64,000 bases of DNA from Arthrobacter sp. YD4 (lineage in GTDB: Bacteria; Actinomycetota; Actinomycetes; Actinomycetales; Micrococcaceae), in the NCBI RefSeq assembly GCF_030410515.1, contig NZ_JAUHHD010000005.1:304535-368534 (forward strand). The letters run 5' to 3'. Below, in pieces: positions 26,638-36,209 of this stretch (position 1 is the stretch's first letter; every line of letters begins with the position of its first letter). The position numbers and the translations under genes are program-made. The notes beneath the pieces are model-generated. The model had not been told where the DNA came from. It was given only the letters and a program-made list of their open reading frames with translations, and did no database searches.

Positions 26638-27378
26638 ATGAACGCCATGAACATCCCCGCCGCCGACCTGATGTCGGCCCTGCGTTCCGGCCAGTCCACC
26701 GCCCCGCGCCTGACCTGGTACGGCCAGGACGCCGAGCGCGTCGAGCTCTCCGGCCGGGTGCTGGATAACTGGGTGGCGAAAACCAGCAACCTGCTGCAGG
26801 ACGAACTGGACGCCGAACCGGGGACCCGGCTGCGACTGGACCTGCCGGCGCACTGGAAATCGCTGGTGCTGGCCCTGGCCGCCTGGCAGTTGGGGATGGA
26901 GGTGGTACTGGCGGACGGCGACGCCGAACTGCTCGCCACGGCGGATCCCGGCCCGGCCGCGGCCGCCGGCGGAGTCGACGCCGTGCTGGCCGTGGCGCTG
27001 CCGGCCTTGGCGATGCGCTGGCCGGGCGAACTCCCCAGCGGCGTGCTCGACTATGCGGCGGAGGTCCGCAGCCACGGGGACTTCTTTATGGCCTACGTTG
27101 ACCCGGAGCCGGACCGGACCGCGCTGCGGGACGCCGCCGGCGTCGACCATCCGCACGGGCGGCTGGTGGAGGGCTTCGGGGCCTTGCCAGGGGTTGCAGA
27201 TGACGGCGCTGGCAGCGCTGCGGCGCCGCGGTTGCTGGTGCAGGCCGGGGACGGCCTGGAGGCGGCGCTGTCACGGGCGCTGTGGGCCTGGTCCCGGGAC
27301 GGCTCGGTGGTGCTGGTGCACCCGGACGTTGCCCTGACCGAGCGGCTGCTGGGCGACGAGCGGATCAGCCTCCGCTGA
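26638..27378 (+). CDS. TIGR03089 family protein
   Basis: 246 residues. It resembles an isolated N-terminal fragment of AMP-binding/acyl-CoA synthetase-like folds (LTWYGQDAERVELSGRVLDNWVAKTSNLL, then WKSLVLALAAWQLG), as in the actinobacterial TIGR03089 family. The catalytic P-loop is absent. Function is unknown. Two in-frame ATGs exist (26638 and 26647), neither with a strong ribosome site, so a leaderless transcript is possible. Homologues sit near whiB2/LCP genes in mycobacteria (Rv3268). Confidence 0.8.
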   Translation: MNAMNIPAADLMSALRSGQSTAPRLTWYGQDAERVELSGRVLDNWVAKTSNLLQDELDAEPGTRLRLDLPAHWKSLVLALAAWQLGMEVVLADGDAELLATADPGPAAAAGGVDAVLAVALPALAMRWPGELPSGVLDYAAEVRSHGDFFMAYVDPEPDRTALRDAAGVDHPHGRLVEGFGALPGVADDGAGSAAAPRLLVQAGDGLEAALSRALWAWSRDGSVVLVHPDVALTERLLGDERISLR

Positions 27379-27421
27379 TCCGTAGTGCTCTGCTCTGGCC
27401 CGCGAAGCAGGCCTACGGGGC

Positions 27422-27988
27422 CTAGCGTCCGTCCGGCGTCGCGCCCGGGGTTCCGGTCTCGCGGCCGGCCGGCACTGATCCGGCGGCGTGCGGGTGCGGG
27501 TGGCGTTCGATGATCTCGTGGTCGCCGGAGAACTCCGGTTCGTCGTCGAGTTCCTTGTTGAAGACCAGGAAGCGGTAGGCGAAGAAGCGCACCACGGTTG
27601 CGACAAGGATGCCGAAGACACCGGCCAGGAACAGCATGTTCTTGTCGGTGATGCCCATGCCGTACTTGGCGAGGGCGGTCAGGCCGGTGGAGATGCCGAT
27701 GCCGATGCCGTTGATCAGCACGAACATCACAAACTCGCGCAGCACGTTGGCCTGGCGGCGGTGCCGGAAGGTCCAGAAGCGGTTGGCGATCCAGGAGAAG
27801 ATGGTGGCCACGGTCGCCCCGACAAAGCGGGCCTTGGCCTCGCTGTCGGACATGGGGCCGTGCATCAGGTAGTAGGTCAGGCCGTTGTCGATGACAAAGG
27901 CGACACCGCCGACGGCTCCGAACTTCGCTACTTCGCGCCAAAAGAGCGAGGCGAGCCCGCGGATCCGGTCTGCAAGTGTGGTGATCAT
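27422..27988 (-). CDS. GtrA family membrane protein
   Basis: 188 residues with four predicted membrane helices (about residues 20-40, 50-70, 85-105, 120-140) and the GtrA pattern EVAKFGAVGGVAFVIDNGLTYYL and NRFWTF. GtrA proteins help move polyprenyl-linked sugars across the membrane. The C-terminal tail (about 45 residues) is charged and variable. The ATG at 27988 is preceded by GGAGGG. It is divergent from purK. Confidence 0.9.
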   Translation of the reverse strand: MITTLADRIRGLASLFWREVAKFGAVGGVAFVIDNGLTYYLMHGPMSDSEAKARFVGATVATIFSWIANRFWTFRHRRQANVLREFVMFVLINGIGIGISTGLTALAKYGMGITDKNMLFLAGVFGILVATVVRFFAYRFLVFNKELDDEPEFSGDHEIIERHPHPHAAGSVPAGRETGTPGATPDGR

Positions 27989-28139
27989 GACCCTCCGAGG
28001 GCGTTGCTGTCTGTGGGCCGGGTGGCCGACGGCCCATTTTAGCGCCGTTTCCCCGGAGATTGCCCCGCCACGGGGACTCACCGGCCCAAATCACGGGTCC
28101 GGGGCCTCGTCCGGCGCCGGGTTCGGTAGGCTGGTCGAT

Positions 28140-29333
28140 GTGACTTTTCCAGTAATCGGCGTGGTTGGCGGCGGCCAACTAGCCCGCATGATGGCCCCAG
28201 CCGCGACCGCTCTCGGCTTCGAACTCCGTGTCCTCGCCGAGGCTGAGGACGTCTCCGCGGTGGCCGCGGTGGCGAAAGCCCCGGTCGGTGACTACAAGGA
28301 CCTGGACCACCTGCTGGAGTTCTCCCGCGGGCTGGACGTCCTCACCTTCGACCACGAGCACGTGCCCACCGACCACCTGCGCGCCCTGATCGATGCCGGC
28401 GTCAATGTCCACCCGGGCCCCGACGCCCTGGTCAACGCCCAGGACAAGCTCGTGATGCGCGCCGCGATCGACCGGCTGGAACTGCCGAACCCGCGCTGGG
28501 CCGCGGTGGACGACGTCGACGCCCTCGTGGCGTTCGGCGACGACGCCGGCTGGCCTGTGGTGCTGAAGACCCCGCGTGGCGGCTACGACGGCAAGGGCGT
28601 GCGCGTCATCGCCTCGGCCGGGGACGCCGCCGCGTCGGCCGACTGGTTCGAGTCGATGTCCCCGCTGCTGGCCGAGGCCAAGGTCGAGTTCAGCCGCGAA
28701 CTCTCCGCCATGGTGGCCCGCACCCCGGACGGCGAGTGCCGCGCCTGGCCCGTCGTGCACACCATCCAGGTCGACGGCGTCTGCGACGAGGTGATCGCCC
28801 CCGCCCTGGAGATCCCGCTGGAGGTCGCCGCCGCGGCGGAGGACGCCGCCGTGCGGATCGCCAACGAACTCGGCGTCACCGGCGTCATGGCCGTGGAGAT
28901 GTTCGAAACCCCCGGCGTCGGCTCCGGCTTCCTGATCAACGAACTGGCCATGCGCCCGCATAACACCGGCCACTGGACCCAGGACGGCTCCGTCACCAGC
29001 CAGTTCGAACAGCACCTGCGCGCCATCCTGAACCTGCCGCTGGGTGCCACCGACCTGCTGGGTCCGGTGGTGGTCATGAAGAACTTCCTCGGCGGCGCCA
29101 ACCAGAACCTCTACTCGGCCTACCCCGCGGCGCTGGCCACCGAGCCGGCCGCCAAGGTCCACAGCTACGGCAAGGCCGTGCGGCCGGGCCGGAAGATCGG
29201 CCACGTCAACCTTGTCGGCGGCTCCACCGCCGACGTCGACTCCGTCCGGCAGCGCGCCGGCGCCGTCGCCGCCATCATCCGGGACGGCCGGCCCCAGGCC
29301 GCCGCGCCCGAGACCACCGGGGAGACCGAATGA
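28140..29333 (+). CDS. purK: 5-(carboxyamino)imidazole ribonucleotide synthase
   Basis: 397-residue ATP-grasp enzyme of purine synthesis, converting AIR, ATP and bicarbonate to N5-CAIR. Motifs: [15 protein letters not shown] at the N-terminus, [18 protein letters not shown] in the ATP-grasp loop, and [17 protein letters not shown] near residue 270. GTG 28140 is the start (an overlapping ATG is out of frame). The stop overlaps purE as ATGA. It is the first gene of an apparent five-gene operon running to femX. Confidence 0.96.
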   Translation: MTFPVIGVVGGGQLARMMAPAATALGFELRVLAEAEDVSAVAAVAKAPVGDYKDLDHLLEFSRGLDVLTFDHEHVPTDHLRALIDAGVNVHPGPDALVNAQDKLVMRAAIDRLELPNPRWAAVDDVDALVAFGDDAGWPVVLKTPRGGYDGKGVRVIASAGDAAASADWFESMSPLLAEAKVEFSRELSAMVARTPDGECRAWPVVHTIQVDGVCDEVIAPALEIPLEVAAAAEDAAVRIANELGVTGVMAVEMFETPGVGSGFLINELAMRPHNTGHWTQDGSVTSQFEQHLRAILNLPLGATDLLGPVVVMKNFLGGANQNLYSAYPAALATEPAAKVHSYGKAVRPGRKIGHVNLVGGSTADVDSVRQRAGAVAAIIRDGRPQAAAPETTGETE

Positions 29334-29902
29334 CCACCACCACTGACACCACCGCCGCCCCGCTCGTCGGGCTCGTCATGGGCTCCGACTCGGACTGGCC
29401 GGTCATGGAGGCCGCCGCGGAGGCGCTGGCCGAGTTCGGCATCCCCTTCGAGGCCGACGTCGTCTCCGCCCACCGGATGCCTACCGAGATGATCCGCTAC
29501 GGGCAGACCGCCCACGAGCGCGGCATCCGGGTCATCATCGCCGGCGCCGGCGGCGCGGCCCACCTGCCCGGGATGCTCGCCTCGGTGACGCCGCTGCCGG
29601 TGGTCGGGGTGCCCGTGCCGCTGAAGACCCTCGACGGCATGGACTCGCTCCTCTCGATCGTTCAGATGCCCGCAGGCGTGCCGGTGGCCACCGTCTCCAT
29701 CGGCGGCGCCCGCAACGCCGGCCTGCTGGCCGTGCGCATGCTGGCCGCCGGGACGGACGCGTTCGCCGCGGAGCTGCGCGCCGAGTTGCTGCGCTTCGCC
29801 CAGGACCTCAACGACGCCGCCACCGCCAAGGGCGCCAGCCTGCGCGCCAAGGTGGCCGAGGTGTTCTCCGCCGAGAACACCGAGCCGCGGGGCGGCCGGT
29901 AA
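29330..29902 (+). CDS. purE: N5-carboxyaminoimidazole ribonucleotide mutase
   Basis: 190 residues. It converts N5-CAIR to CAIR, the step after PurK. Class I PurE motifs are clear: GSDSDWPVM near residue 18, SAHRMP near 46, and [12 protein letters not shown] near 75. The start overlaps the purK stop by 4 nt. The C-terminal ~25 residues are an unremarkable extension. Confidence 0.97.
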   Translation: MTTTTDTTAAPLVGLVMGSDSDWPVMEAAAEALAEFGIPFEADVVSAHRMPTEMIRYGQTAHERGIRVIIAGAGGAAHLPGMLASVTPLPVVGVPVPLKTLDGMDSLLSIVQMPAGVPVATVSIGGARNAGLLAVRMLAAGTDAFAAELRAELLRFAQDLNDAATAKGASLRAKVAEVFSAENTEPRGGR

Positions 29903-29913
29903 GGATTCCCACC

Positions 29914-31584
29914 ATGAGCGAAGGATCCGCCGGCGCGCCGGACACTGCCCGGCCCGGGCGGACCCGGCTGACGGACCCGGTCCGGTATCCGCGGGGAGCC
30001 GCGCCCGCCACCCTGACCCGCCGTGGGATCCTGCTGATCCTGCTGACCCTCCTGGTTCCCGGCAGCGCGCAGCTGGTGGCCGGCGACCGGCGGCTGGGAC
30101 GCGCCGCCCTGCGCGTCACCCTCACCGTCTGGGCCCTGGTGCTGCTGGGGCTGATCCTGCTGGCCGTCGCACGGCCCACGCTGATCAACCTCGTCGCCAA
30201 CCCGATCACCTCGCTGATCCTCGTGATCGTGCTCGCGGCCCTCGCCGTCGGCTGGGCGGCCCTGTTCCTGAACACGCTCCGGCTGATCCGGCCGGTGCTG
30301 CTGCCCGCGGCCCGCACCCGCGCCGCCGTCGTCCTCGGCCTGGTCGTCGCGATGGTGCTCAGCGCCGGCGGGCTCGGCTACACCGCCTACCTGCTGAATG
30401 TCGGCCGCGAGGCGATCGGCACCATCTTCGCCGACGGCCCCGCGATGGAACCCTCCGAAGGCCGCTACAACTTCCTCATGATGGGCGGCGACGCCGGCGC
30501 GGACCGGACCGGCCGCCGCCCGGACAGCCTCTCGGTGATCAGCGTGGACGCCAAGACCGGCGCCTCCGCGATCATCTCGATCCCCCGCAACCTGCAAAAC
30601 GCCAGGTTCAGCGACGATTCGCCGATGCGGAAGATCTACCCGGACGGCTACAACTGCGGCGACGAATGCCTGATCAACGCGATCAACACCGAGGTCACCA
30701 ACGAACACCAGGACCTCTACCCCGGCGTCGAGGATCCCGGGGCGCAGGCCACGCTCGAGGCCGTCTCCGGCACGCTGGGCATCAAGGTCCAGGCCTACGT
30801 CCTGGTGGACATGGACGGCTTCGCCAAGCTCATCGACGCGATGGGCGGGATTCGGATCAAGGCCGGCGGCTGGGTCCCCATCAGCGGCGAGACCATCGAC
30901 GAGGCCAACGGCATCCACGGCATGCCGCTGGGCTGGATCCCCGCCGGGGACAACACCCTGGACGGCTACCACGCCCTCTGGTACGGCCGTTCGCGCGAAT
31001 TCGTCGACGATTACGCCCGCATCGCCCGGCAGCAGTGCGTCCAGCAGGCCATGCTCAAGCAGCTCGACCCGGGCACCCTGCTGACAAAGTTCGAGGACAT
31101 CGTCAAGGCCGGCACCAAGGTGGTGGACTCCAACGTCTCCGCCGGGCAGCTGGGCAGCTTCGTGGACCTCGCCATGAAGTCCAAGGGCCAGCCGGTCCGC
31201 CGCCTGACCGTCGGGCCGCCGGACTTCGAGGCGTACTTCTCCACCGTCCCGGACTTCGACCGGATCCACCAGGCCGTGGACAAGCTCCTCGGCCCGGCCC
31301 CGCAGGCGGCCGCCGGCACCGATGAGCTGCTGCGCCCGGCCGCGGTCCCCGGACCGCTCTCCGCCGCCGGCGCCGGGGCCGGGCTGTCGACTCAGACCGC
31401 ATCCCGCACGGTGCCCGGAACGTCGCCGGCGCCGTCGCCGTCGTCCTCGGATTTCATCCCGGTGACCACGACGCCGGACGGTGAACCCATCACCGAGGAG
31501 ATGCTCAACGACTTCAAGCGCCAGGGCGACGAGCAGTCGATCCGCAACCTGGTCGCCACCAACGGCCAGTGCGCCCCGCTTTAG
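29914..31584 (+). CDS. LytR-CpsA-Psr (LCP) family glycopolymer transferase
   Basis: 556 residues. Three to four membrane helices lie in the N-terminal ~160 residues, which is unusual against the single anchor of most LCP proteins. The LCP domain follows (about 185-420): MMGGDAGADRTGRRPDSLSV, ISIPRNLQ and the Arg-rich pocket RSREFVDDYARIARQQ. LCP enzymes ligate undecaprenyl-linked wall polymers to peptidoglycan. The Ser/Pro-rich tail is external. It is 11 nt after purE and 11 nt before manA. Confidence 0.92.
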   Translation: MSEGSAGAPDTARPGRTRLTDPVRYPRGAAPATLTRRGILLILLTLLVPGSAQLVAGDRRLGRAALRVTLTVWALVLLGLILLAVARPTLINLVANPITSLILVIVLAALAVGWAALFLNTLRLIRPVLLPAARTRAAVVLGLVVAMVLSAGGLGYTAYLLNVGREAIGTIFADGPAMEPSEGRYNFLMMGGDAGADRTGRRPDSLSVISVDAKTGASAIISIPRNLQNARFSDDSPMRKIYPDGYNCGDECLINAINTEVTNEHQDLYPGVEDPGAQATLEAVSGTLGIKVQAYVLVDMDGFAKLIDAMGGIRIKAGGWVPISGETIDEANGIHGMPLGWIPAGDNTLDGYHALWYGRSREFVDDYARIARQQCVQQAMLKQLDPGTLLTKFEDIVKAGTKVVDSNVSAGQLGSFVDLAMKSKGQPVRRLTVGPPDFEAYFSTVPDFDRIHQAVDKLLGPAPQAAAGTDELLRPAAVPGPLSAAGAGAGLSTQTASRTVPGTSPAPSPSSSDFIPVTTTPDGEPITEEMLNDFKRQGDEQSIRNLVATNGQCAPL

Positions 31585-31595
31585 GATAAGGATCC

Positions 31596-32849
31596 ATGTA
31601 CGCACTCGAGAACGTCCTCCGCCCCTACGCCTGGGGCTCCCCCACCGCGATCGCCGGCCTGCTGGGCCGCCCGGCCTCCGGCGGCCCGGAAGCCGAGCTG
31701 TGGATCGGGGCGCACCCGGACTCCCCCTCCACCGCGGCGGGAGCGGACGACGGCGGACCGCTGGCACTGGACGCGCTGATCGCCGGCGACCCGGACCACT
31801 TCCTGGGCAGTGAGAGCATCGCCGCGTTCGGCCCGCGGCTGCCCTTCCTGCTGAAGGTCCTCGCCGCCGACCACCCGCTCTCCCTTCAGGTGCACCCCAC
31901 CCTTGAACAAGCGCGGGCAGGCTTCGCGCGCGAGGAGGCCGCCGGCGTGGACCGGTCCGCGGCGACCCGCAACTACAAGGACGACAACCACAAGCCGGAG
32001 ATGATCTTCGCGCTCACCCCGTTCGACGCGCTCTGCGGCTTCAGGCCGGCGGCCGCGTCCCGCGCCGTGTTCGAGGACCTGGCCCGGGCCTTCGAGCAGG
32101 CCGGCCGCGAGGTGCCGGCCCTGCTGCCGCAACTGGTCGGTGACCTCGCCCGGCCGGAGGAGGACCAGGCCCTGCGCGCCGCGTTCGAACGGCTGATCGG
32201 CGGGGGCGACGACGTGGCCGCCGCGACGGCCGCCGTCGTCGAGCTGCTGGCCGCCGGCACCCCGGAGGGACCGGACGCCACCGCCCTCGACACCGTCGGC
32301 ACCCTCAACGCCGAGTACCCCGGCGACCCTGGCGTGCTGATCTCGCTGCTGCTGAACCGGATTTCCCTGGCCCCCGGCGAGGCCGTCTACCTGCCCGCCG
32401 GCAACGTGCACGCCTACTTGCACGGACTCGGGATCGAGGTGATGGCCTCCTCGGACAACGTGCTGCGCGGCGGCCTTACCCCCAAGTTCGTGGACGTGCC
32501 CGAGCTGTTGCAGACCATCGCCTTCGAGGCCGTGGGCGTCCCGGAGCTGCGCGCCGAGCAGACCATGCTGGGCCAGGAGCTGTACCGGCCGCCGTTCCAG
32601 GAATTCGCGCTGCAGCGCATCGAACTCGCCCCGGGCGGCGAGGCCGTTCCGCTGGCCCAATCGGGCGCCGCGGTGCTGATCGTGGTGGCCGGGTCCGTGA
32701 TGCTCGATTCGCCCAAGGGCGACCTCCGGCTGGACCGCGGCGGCAGCGCCTTCGTGCCCGCCGCCGAGGCGCCGGTGAACGTCCACCCGGCCGGGGACAC
32801 CGCCGAACCGGCCGTCGTCTTTGCCGTGACCACCGGAATGAAGGCCTGA
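31596..32849 (+). CDS. manA: Mannose-6-phosphate isomerase, class I
   Basis: 417-residue cupin isomerase interconverting fructose-6-P and mannose-6-P. Visible features: N-terminal RPYAWGSPTAIA, zinc ligands in LQVHPT and KPEMIFALTPF, and NVHAYLHGLGIEVMASSDNVLRGGLTPKFVD covering the active-site Arg. It supplies mannose for glycans, which fits the adjacent LCP gene and the PMT at 9.6 kb. Elsewhere in Actinobacteria manA often lies next to ahcY; here it is in the purEK operon. Confidence 0.96.
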   Translation: MYALENVLRPYAWGSPTAIAGLLGRPASGGPEAELWIGAHPDSPSTAAGADDGGPLALDALIAGDPDHFLGSESIAAFGPRLPFLLKVLAADHPLSLQVHPTLEQARAGFAREEAAGVDRSAATRNYKDDNHKPEMIFALTPFDALCGFRPAAASRAVFEDLARAFEQAGREVPALLPQLVGDLARPEEDQALRAAFERLIGGGDDVAAATAAVVELLAAGTPEGPDATALDTVGTLNAEYPGDPGVLISLLLNRISLAPGEAVYLPAGNVHAYLHGLGIEVMASSDNVLRGGLTPKFVDVPELLQTIAFEAVGVPELRAEQTMLGQELYRPPFQEFALQRIELAPGGEAVPLAQSGAAVLIVVAGSVMLDSPKGDLRLDRGGSAFVPAAEAPVNVHPAGDTAEPAVVFAVTTGMKA

Positions 32850-32851
32850 TC

Positions 32852-33811
32852 ATGGACCACTTCCTGCAGGGCCCGGACTGGGCCCGCGTCCAGCGCGACC
32901 TGGGCCGCACCGTCCACGAGGAGTCCGGCGACGGCTGGAGCTACCTCGCCATCGAGGAAAGCAACCCAGCCGGCAAGCTCCTCTACGTCCCCTACGGCCC
33001 GGTGGCTGGGTCGGTGGCCGCCTTCGACGCCGCACTGGCCTCGCTGACGGACCGCGCCAAGGCGTCCGGCGCGGTCTTCATCCGGGTCGAGCCGGTCAGC
33101 GCCGGGTTCTCCGCCGCGGAGGCCGACGCGGTCCTGCGCAGCCGCGGCCTGCGCCCGGCACCGGCGAACCTGCAGCCGGAGCTGAGCTGGATCGTGGATC
33201 TTGAGCAGGACTTCAAGGAGGTCCTGGCCGGGATGAAGCCGGTCAACCGGAACCTCTACCGCAACATCCACAAGAAGGGCGTGACCTTCCGGGCCAGCCA
33301 GGACCCCGCCGAGATTTCGGTCCTGCTGGGATTCCTGCACCAGACGGCGGCCCGCAACGGCTTCAAGCCGCAGAGCGATGAGTACCTGACGCAGGTGGCG
33401 CGGACGCTGATGCCCTCGGGCGCCGCGACCCTGTTCATCGCCGAGCTGGAGGGATCACCGATCGCGGCGGCCCTGACGTACGACTCGGCGGACACCCGCA
33501 CCTACGCCCACGCGGCGCTGGATGACACCCACCGCAAGCTCAGCGCCGGCATCCCGCTGGTGGTGACCCTGATGGCGGACGCCAAGGACAAGGGCCTGAA
33601 GCACGTGGACCTCTGGGGCGTCGCGCCGGCGGACCAGCCGGACCACAAGTGGGCCGGGTTCACCGCCTTCAAGAAGTCCTTCGGCGGCCGGGAGGTCGCC
33701 TACCCGGGCACCTGGGACCTGCCGGTGAACAAGCTGCGCTACGGCGGCTACCAGCTGGCCCGGAAGGGCGCCCAGGTCCTGAAGGGGCTGCTCCGCAGGC
33801 TGCGGAAGTAA
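32852..33811 (+). CDS. FemX/FemAB-type peptidoglycan bridge aminoacyltransferase
   Basis: 319 residues with two GNAT-like halves of the FemABX family: an N-terminal WARVQRDLG block, KPVNRNLYRNIHKKGVTF in the first half, and DLWGVAPADQPDHKWAGFTAFKKSFGG near the end. These enzymes add the first interpeptide-bridge residue to lipid II using aminoacyl-tRNA, in the cytoplasm. It starts 2 nt after manA and closes the operon. Arthrobacter walls have Ala/Ser/Thr bridges, so this is a plausible bridge enzyme; the amino acid used cannot be read. Confidence 0.9.
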   Translation: MDHFLQGPDWARVQRDLGRTVHEESGDGWSYLAIEESNPAGKLLYVPYGPVAGSVAAFDAALASLTDRAKASGAVFIRVEPVSAGFSAAEADAVLRSRGLRPAPANLQPELSWIVDLEQDFKEVLAGMKPVNRNLYRNIHKKGVTFRASQDPAEISVLLGFLHQTAARNGFKPQSDEYLTQVARTLMPSGAATLFIAELEGSPIAAALTYDSADTRTYAHAALDDTHRKLSAGIPLVVTLMADAKDKGLKHVDLWGVAPADQPDHKWAGFTAFKKSFGGREVAYPGTWDLPVNKLRYGGYQLARKGAQVLKGLLRRLRK

Positions 33812-33834
33812 CCCCCCGCGGCGGGTTTCGCCGT

Positions 33835-33896
33835 GCGACACGCAAAAACGCCCGCGCCCCCGGAATGTCCGGGGCGCGGGCGTTTTTGCGTGTCGC
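33835..33896. terminator. Strong bidirectional terminator between femX and galE
   Basis: A perfect 26-bp inverted repeat (33835-33860 with 33871-33896) around a 10-nt loop contains AAAAA/TTTTT runs in the arms, so it can terminate both converging transcripts. Confidence 0.88.
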
Positions 33897-33913
33897 CAGG
33901 CCGCAGGGCGCCG

Positions 33914-34882
33914 TTACTGAGCCCCGGCGCGCTTCTGCGCCTCGTAGGCGCTGGCCACCATGTCCTCCACCGTGTGCCGCATCTTCCAGTCCAGGTCCCG
34001 GGCGGCGCGGGTGCCGTCCGCCACGATCCGGTCCGGGTCGCCGGGGCGGCGCGGGCCGATCTCCGGTTCGAAGTCGATGCCGGTCACGGTGGCCATGGCG
34101 GTCATGATCTGCTTCACGGACAGGCCGTCGCCGGAGCCCAGGTTGTAGACCCGCTCCAGCGGCTTGCCAGCGGCCAGTGCCTGCGCGGCGGCGACGTGCG
34201 AGGCGGCGAGGTCGGCGACGTGGACGTAGTCGCGGACGCAGGTGCCGTCCTCGGTGTTGTAGTCGGTGCCGTTGATCTTCGGCGTCTTACCCGAGGTCAG
34301 CGCCCGGAGAACGATCGGGAACAAGTTGTGGGGGCTCGTGTCGTAGAGTTCCGGCGAGCCGGAGCCCACCACGTTGAAGTAGCGCAACGAGGTGTGCTTC
34401 AGGCCACGGGCCACGCCCTGGTCCCGGATCAGCCACTCGCCGATCAACTTGCTTTCGCCGTACGGGGACTCGGGCGAGGTGGCCGTGTCTTCCGTGACGA
34501 TGTCCACCCGCGGCGTGCCGTAGGTGGCGGCCGAGGAGGAGAACACCAGCTTGTCCACGTCGGCCAGTTCCATCGCCTTGAGCAGGTTGGCCGTGCCGGT
34601 GACGTTCTGTTCGTAGGTGAGCAGGGGTTCCTGCACCGAGACGCCGGCGTACTTGAAGCCGGCCAGGTGGATGACGCCGGTGACGCCGTGGTCCACCATG
34701 CTGCGGGCCACCACCTCGGTGTCCAGGATGCTGGCGTGCACGAACGGCACGTCCTCCGGGACGAATTCGCGGTGGCCGCTGGAGAGCGAGTCCACCACCA
34801 GGGAAGGGATCGAGGCCGCGCGCAACGCCGCGACCACGTGGGAGCCGATATATCCTGCACCGCCGGTTACAAGCCAAGTCAT
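33914..34882 (-). CDS. galE: UDP-glucose 4-epimerase
   Basis: 322-residue short-chain dehydrogenase/reductase of the extended type. NAD-binding GGAGYIGSHV is at residues 7-16; the catalytic Tyr-xxx-Lys is in SPYGESKLIGE near residue 143; later motifs are LRYFNVVGS and RRPGDPDRIVADG. It interconverts UDP-glucose and UDP-galactose for Leloir metabolism and wall polysaccharides. It is convergent with femX and downstream of glpX. Confidence 0.95.
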   Translation of the reverse strand: MTWLVTGGAGYIGSHVVAALRAASIPSLVVDSLSSGHREFVPEDVPFVHASILDTEVVARSMVDHGVTGVIHLAGFKYAGVSVQEPLLTYEQNVTGTANLLKAMELADVDKLVFSSSAATYGTPRVDIVTEDTATSPESPYGESKLIGEWLIRDQGVARGLKHTSLRYFNVVGSGSPELYDTSPHNLFPIVLRALTSGKTPKINGTDYNTEDGTCVRDYVHVADLAASHVAAAQALAAGKPLERVYNLGSGDGLSVKQIMTAMATVTGIDFEPEIGPRRPGDPDRIVADGTRAARDLDWKMRHTVEDMVASAYEAQKRAGAQ

Positions 34883-34905
34883 GGCACCACCCTATCGGGG
34901 TAAAG

Positions 34906-34939
34906 CTGATCCCGGCACGCGGGCGCGTACCGGGATCAG
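34906..34939 (-). terminator. Hairpin after glpX
   Basis: Perfect 10-bp arms (34906-34915 with 34930-34939). On the minus strand the stem is followed by CTTTACC. It lies 23 nt after the glpX stop and before galE. Confidence 0.65.
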
Positions 34940-34961
34940 GAAATGACGAAGCGGGTGGCCG

Positions 34962-35999
34962 CTAGTGCTTGCGGGCGTAGCCCTCCCACTTGCTGGCCTG
35001 GTGCTCGCCGTCGACGAAGCGGATGGTGCCGGACTTGGAGCGCATCACGATGGACTGGGTGAGGACCTTGTCCTTGGAGTAGCGCACGCCCTTGAGCAGG
35101 TCGCCGTCGGTGATGCCGGTGGCGGCGAAGTAGCAGTTGTCGCTGGAGACGAGGTCGTTGGTGGAGAGCACCCGGTCCAGGTCGTGGCCGGCGTCGATCG
35201 CCTTCTGCTTTTCCTCGTCGCTGGTGGGCCAGAGGCGGCCCTGGATGACGCCGCCGAGGGACTTGATCGCACAGGCCGCGACGATGCCTTCGGGGGTGCC
35301 GCCGATGCCCATCAGGGCGTCGACGCCGGTGCCGGAGCGGGCCGCGGCGATGGCGCCGGCGACGTCGCCGTCCATGATGAACTTGGTGCGCGCGCCGGCC
35401 TCGCGGATCTCGTCCACCAGCGGGCGGTGCCGGTCGCGGTCCAGGATCATGACGTTGAGCTGGTTGACCTTGACGCCCTTGGCCTTGGCGATCAGGTGCA
35501 GGTTCTGCTTGACCGGCAGGCGCAGGTCCACCATGTCGGCGGCCTCGGGGCCGGTCACGAGCTTCTCCATGTAGAAGACGGCGGAGGGGTCGAACATCGA
35601 ACCGCGCTCGGCGACGGCCAGGACGGCCAGGGCGTTGTTGATGCCGAGGGCGGTCAGCCGGGTGCCGTCGATGGGGTCGACGGCGACGTCGACCTCGGGG
35701 CCGGTGCCGTCGCCGACGCGTTCGCCGTTGAACAGCATCGGGGCTTCGTCCTTTTCGCCCTCACCGATGACCACGACGCCGTTGAAGTGGACGGTCTGGA
35801 GGAAGGAGCGCATGGCGTCGACGGCGGCGCCGTCGGCCTTGTTCTTGTCGCCGAAGCCCACCCAGTGGCCGCCGGCGATGGCCGCGGCCTCGGTGACGCG
35901 GACCAGTTCCAGGGCAAGGTTGCGGTCAGGCTCGTCGATGCCGACGGCAAGCGACGGGGAAAGCGTGGAGTACTGCTGGGTGATGGACGCAGGTGACAC
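34962..35999 (-). CDS. glpX: Class II fructose-1,6-bisphosphatase
   Basis: 345 residues. It hydrolyses fructose-1,6-bisphosphate in gluconeogenesis. Motifs: GFGDKNKADGAAVDAM, GEGEKDEAPM and the metal-binding DVAVDPIDGTRLTALG. GTG 35999 is preceded by AGAGG, and the longer TTG alternative at 36023 adds only eight residues. It is divergent from the DUF4245 gene, as in mycobacteria (Rv1099c-Rv1100). Confidence 0.96.
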   Translation of the reverse strand: MSPASITQQYSTLSPSLAVGIDEPDRNLALELVRVTEAAAIAGGHWVGFGDKNKADGAAVDAMRSFLQTVHFNGVVVIGEGEKDEAPMLFNGERVGDGTGPEVDVAVDPIDGTRLTALGINNALAVLAVAERGSMFDPSAVFYMEKLVTGPEAADMVDLRLPVKQNLHLIAKAKGVKVNQLNVMILDRDRHRPLVDEIREAGARTKFIMDGDVAGAIAAARSGTGVDALMGIGGTPEGIVAACAIKSLGGVIQGRLWPTSDEEKQKAIDAGHDLDRVLSTNDLVSSDNCYFAATGITDGDLLKGVRYSKDKVLTQSIVMRSKSGTIRFVDGEHQASKWEGYARKH

Positions 36000-36209
36000 G
36001 TGAACCTCTTCTTCGAGTGGCAATCATCGAACCCGCCCGGCCGGGTGGCGGCCGCAACGGTCGTTCGTCTCTTACCGATCATAGTCACGGCCGCGTCCTT
36101 CGGTCAGAGGATGACGGACCCTTACCTCAACCTACTGCCCGGTACGGTCCCGGCAGGGTGCGGCCGGGGGCCGCCGGAAGGCCGCCGCGGAATGGGAGAT
36201 CGGTGCGCC

